NCBI GenBank assembly: GCA_003255065.1
Contig: QAOA01003946.1
Coordinates: 248,001-312,000 of the forward strand
DNA length: 64,000 nt
From: Cercis canadensis
Lineage: Eukaryota > Streptophyta > Magnoliopsida > Fabales > Fabaceae
Reading direction: 5' to 3'
Shown: positions 62,701 through 64,000 of the stretch, in pieces
How the letters are laid out: each line of letters opens with the position of its first letter
Numbering within the stretch: position 1 is the stretch's first letter
Position numbers and translations under genes: made by a program
Notes under the pieces: model-generated
The model's database searches: none
Seen by the model: the letters and a program-made list of their open reading frames with translations, nothing else
Told to the model about the DNA's origin: nothing

Positions 62701-63949
62701 GTTCTGACTCTTCAATGGCATTTTTAACATGCAAAGCACGAGAATGAGATGGCCAATGCCTCAAAACCATCTCTGCAACAGAGAGGCATGCAACCTCATC
62801 ACCAATAGCAATAAGAACTTCCAGAAGTTTTTCCATGCAATTCCCTGCAGACAGCCAGGGGGAAAATAATAGATAAAAAGATAGATAGATACTTAGATGA
62901 ATAAATACATACATAGATACATACATACATACATACATACATACAGACATAGATATGGAGAGCAGGGGGGAAAGAGAGAGAAAGAGAGAAGCACATCCAA
63001 TTTGAATTTGTGAAGGGGAAAGATTACCCTGGGAGCAGAATAGAAAATAGGAAAAGAAAAAAGAAAGGCAGGTCCAAACAGAGGAAATAGCAGCAGGCGA
63101 TGATATCATTAAAGGATATTTTGATGCTTACAGTTATTAGGGCTACACACAAGGCCTTGCTCAAATGCCCACCGTGAAATACTCAGTAAGCCCATTGAGC
63201 ATGACAATGTTCCCAGCTGGTTCCATACAACAGAATCTTTAGAATCAATCTCCGCAGCTTGAAGATAACAATGTAAAGCATTCTCATAATATGCGGAACC
63301 TTGTTGAAGAAAAACGGTTGCAAGGTTCTTCAGTGCCAAAAATCTGTAGACACCTTTGTAAGTAACATTCAAAATCTAATCAAGTGAATATCAATACCAG
63401 AAAAGAACTTACATAGTTATCTGGTCTTTTTGACAAAACTCTTATCACAGAAAGCTAAATAATCCTAATTATAAGTCCCACATGTTTGATCTATCTAGAC
63501 ACTGTAATACTGAACCGATATCTTCTGTTCATACTACCGAAAAGTTGAATTAAATCCCGTCAGGACTCTGAATTCAGTATTGCAAGAAAAGTGACAAGTT
63601 ATGCAGATGGAAGAAGGAAAAAATACTCAACATGGATGACAACAAGACATGAATATCCAGGTTTTACTTCAAATAACACTATTTATATTCCATCCTTTAA
63701 ATTAGGAAGATAGGAAAACTACGTTAAAGGGGAAAGGAGCATTATATAGATTAATCTGAGCAGAAAACATCTGACAATTAATATCAGATGTTAAAGTTAC
63801 CATACAAAAGAAACTGACTGTAACAGAACAGTTAAAAGAGAAGATTATAGGAAAATAGAACAATAACATAAAAGCTAAAGAAACTAAGGTATAGTGCATA
63901 TAAAAAACCTGAGCTGCAGGAGATGACTGTCGCTAGCACTACCATCCAC
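53784..63949 (-). CDS. CABIN1/HIR3-like TPR protein (calcineurin-binding protein type), 5' end outside the window
   Basis: Plant homologues of human CABIN1 / yeast Hir3 are predicted subunits of the HIR histone H3.3 chaperone complex. Minus-strand exons: 63909-63949, 63132-63343, 62844 down to 60968, 60246-60452, 59477-60145, 59127-59362, 58773-58983, 58481-58636, 57841-57998, 57560-57752, 56956-57338, 56387-56567, 55491-55720, 54597-55331, 54275-54333, 53784-54022. Phases agree at every joint. TPR-like repeats lie at the N side ([40 protein letters not shown]) and again midway ([33 protein letters not shown]). Landmarks are [17 protein letters not shown] and [20 protein letters not shown]. 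An acidic stretch ([19 protein letters not shown]) sits in the middle. The C-terminal tail is Ser/Asn-rich. One intron (58637-58772) has a GC donor. Upstream exons lie beyond 64000. Confidence 0.88.
56794..56835. repeat. 21-bp tandem duplication in an intron
   Basis: TTTTGTGTGGACACCAATTT plus A occurs at 56794-56814 and directly again at 56815-56835. It lies in the CABIN-like intron 56568-56955. Its length is a multiple of three, so the open frame crossing the intron stays open (INWCPHK twice on the minus strand). Confidence 0.85.
62872..62955. repeat. Compound tetranucleotide microsatellite (GATA/CATA)n
   Basis: A short GATA run at about 62878-62892 is followed by an almost pure ATAC/CATA run at about 62906-62946, with a few single-base variants. 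It lies in the CABIN-like intron 62845-63131, so length changes would not alter the protein. Confidence 0.9.
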
Positions 63950-64000
63950 CTGACAGCACAAAATACAATGTCATACTAACAATTGGAAATGAAAAATGTA

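Noticed and set aside
62850..63109. Repeated [11 protein letters not shown] peptide upstream of a CABIN-like exon
   Set aside because: It is the translation of the intronic CATA microsatellite. The splice sites at 63132 and 62844 skip it in frame.

Overview
The window is nuclear DNA from a dicot plant, probably a woody eudicot; a Citrus relative is a guess from protein flavour only. The evidence is long AT-rich introns and spacers, GT-AG splice sites, plastid-targeted nuclear genes (a sigma factor and a plastid-specific ribosomal protein), a plant EPFL peptide and plant-type transposon remnants. Protein genes were rebuilt by joining exons by eye. Every complete multi-exon model sums to a multiple of three.

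Layout, left to right. 1-2000: spacer with two adjacent long inverted-repeat (foldback) elements. 2404-7765 (+): ITPK1-type inositol phosphate kinase. 9028-9411 (-): plastid ribosomal protein PSRP6/cL38. 12116-13985 (+): DUF1005 protein with a 46-codon upstream ORF. 14.4-20.3 kb: gene-poor, with a foldback MITE and an hAT-like element that has an 8-bp target duplication, carries a receptor-kinase fragment and sits inside another foldback element. 20290-22361 (+): ERG28-like sterol scaffold. 23466-24245 (-): acidic single-pass membrane protein, unidentified. 27213-27884 (-): a three-exon EPFL2-like secreted cysteine-rich peptide, easy to miss because its exons are small. 28-31.4 kb: AT-rich spacer with two bad assembly joins. 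31439-35190 (-): DUF676 lipase-like serine esterase. 36782-40547 (+): plastid sigma factor, SIG3/sigC type. 42030-52639 (+): 22-exon, 1455-residue glycine-rich membrane protein, preceded by three upstream AUGs including an AUG-stop. 53784-63949 (-): CABIN1/HIR3-like TPR protein, cut by the right edge.

The genes are independently transcribed housekeeping and developmental genes, not an operon or a pathway cluster. The DUF676 and sigma-factor genes are divergent across about 1.6 kb that contains a MITE. The glycine-rich and CABIN-like genes converge across about 1.1 kb. I found no undescribed multi-gene system. The best leads are the gene-fragment-carrying hAT element nested in a foldback element, the upstream ORFs, the overlooked EPFL gene, three GC-AG introns with the same GCAAGT donor, and single-N joins flanked by duplicated sequence, which mark assembly errors.
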